DNA of 5,560 nt, taken from assembly GCF_937874145.1 (NCBI RefSeq), contig NZ_CALNBI010000012.1, positions 1-5,560 on the forward strand, in the 5' to 3' direction. The position numbers were made by a program, and so were the translations under genes. Source of the DNA: an uncultured Chitinophaga sp. (GTDB lineage Bacteria > Bacteroidota > Bacteroidia > Chitinophagales > Chitinophagaceae). Positions 5,146 through 5,560 of this stretch are shown here, in pieces (position 1 is the stretch's first letter; the number at the start of each line of letters is the position of its first letter). Below the pieces are notes generated by a model that was not told the DNA's origin, ran no database searches, and saw only the letters and a program-made list of their open reading frames with translations.

Positions 5146-5560
5146 CTATTTGCGCATTTCCTTAAAAGCATTGATGAGCCCGTTGGTAGAAGCGTCGTGT
5201 GTAGCAATTTCCTCGTTTCCGCCCAGTTCGGGGAGGATGCGGTTGGCCAGTTGCTTGCCCAGTTCCACGCCCCACTGATCGAACGAATAGATGTTCCAGA
5301 TCACGCCCTGCACGAAGATTTTGTGCTCGTACAGCGCTGTGAGCATCCCCAGCGTGCGGGGGGTGATCTTTTTCACGAGGATTGAATTCGTTGGCCGGTT
5401 GCCCGTGAATACCTTGAAAGGCACCAGTGCCTCGGGCGTGCCTTCCGCGCGTACTTCCTCCGCGGTTTTTCCGTTCATGAGCGCCTCCGTTTGCGCGAAG
5501 AAGTTAGACAACAGTTTATTGTGGTGATCGCCTACGGGATTGTGGCTGATGGCCGGTGCG
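5146..5560 (-). CDS. pgi: Glucose-6-phosphate isomerase, C-terminal part (5' end outside window)
   Basis: This cytoplasmic enzyme interconverts glucose 6-phosphate and fructose 6-phosphate in glycolysis and gluconeogenesis. The last 137 residues are present, and the frame is open to the right edge. The fragment opens with APAISHNPVGDHHNKLLSNF and continues with FAQTEALMNGK, FKVFTGNRPTNSI, ALYEHKIFVQGVIWNIYSFD and QWGVELGKQLANRILPEL. The GVIWNIYSFDQWGVELGK stretch (85-102) is the second PGI family signature, and Lys102 of the fragment is the conserved active-site lysine. The catalytic Glu and His lie in the missing part. It ends NGLINAFKEMRK, close to the E. coli C-terminus, so the 3' end is complete and undamaged. 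It converges on the DUF3276 gene, and each has its own terminator in the 162-base gap. Confidence 0.97.
   Translation of the reverse strand, partial: APAISHNPVGDHHNKLLSNFFAQTEALMNGKTAEEVRAEGTPEALVPFKVFTGNRPTNSILVKKITPRTLGMLTALYEHKIFVQGVIWNIYSFDQWGVELGKQLANRILPELGGNEEIATHDASTNGLINAFKEMRK

Overview
The window reads as a housekeeping stretch of a Bacteroidota chromosome, most likely from a Chitinophagaceae-type organism; the genus cannot be fixed from the sequence. The evidence is a DUF3276 (bacterial PUR) protein typical of this phylum, three perfect matches to the Bacteroidota -7 promoter element TAnnTTTG ahead of genes, and no clear Shine-Dalgarno sequences at any start. Coding density is high. 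I see no tRNA, rRNA, CRISPR array, transposase or phage gene.

Layout, left to right. The 3' end of an EamA/DMT-family permease (+, 2-520) meets, with a single base between the stop codons, a minus-strand pair: a MgtC/SapB-family membrane protein (522-1193) and, upstream of it in the same transcript, a small Rof-type Rho-binding antiterminator homologue (1196-1450). An 81-base divergent region then leads to purC (+, 1532-2464), which ends in a strong intrinsic terminator. Next is a complete ABC exporter half-transporter (+, 2585-4384) with its own -7 box only about 10 bases before the start codon. A 164-base AT-rich gap holds the promoter of the DUF3276 gene (+, 4549-4983, GTG start). That gene converges on the 3' end of pgi (-, 5146-5560, cut by the window edge). 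Two separate hairpin terminators lie between them, one suited to each direction.

The genes do not form one pathway. purC belongs to de novo purine synthesis and pgi to upper glycolysis. The permease and the ABC exporter are transporters of unknown substrate. The DUF3276 protein is a predicted nucleic-acid-binding protein. The only clear operon is the Rof-like/MgtC-like pair. That pairing is the most interesting point here, because MgtC-type loci in enterobacteria are known to be controlled through Rho-dependent termination. A second point is that the ABC half-transporter has Asp where the catalytic Glu is expected, and no partner half beside it. I found no convincing new multi-gene system.
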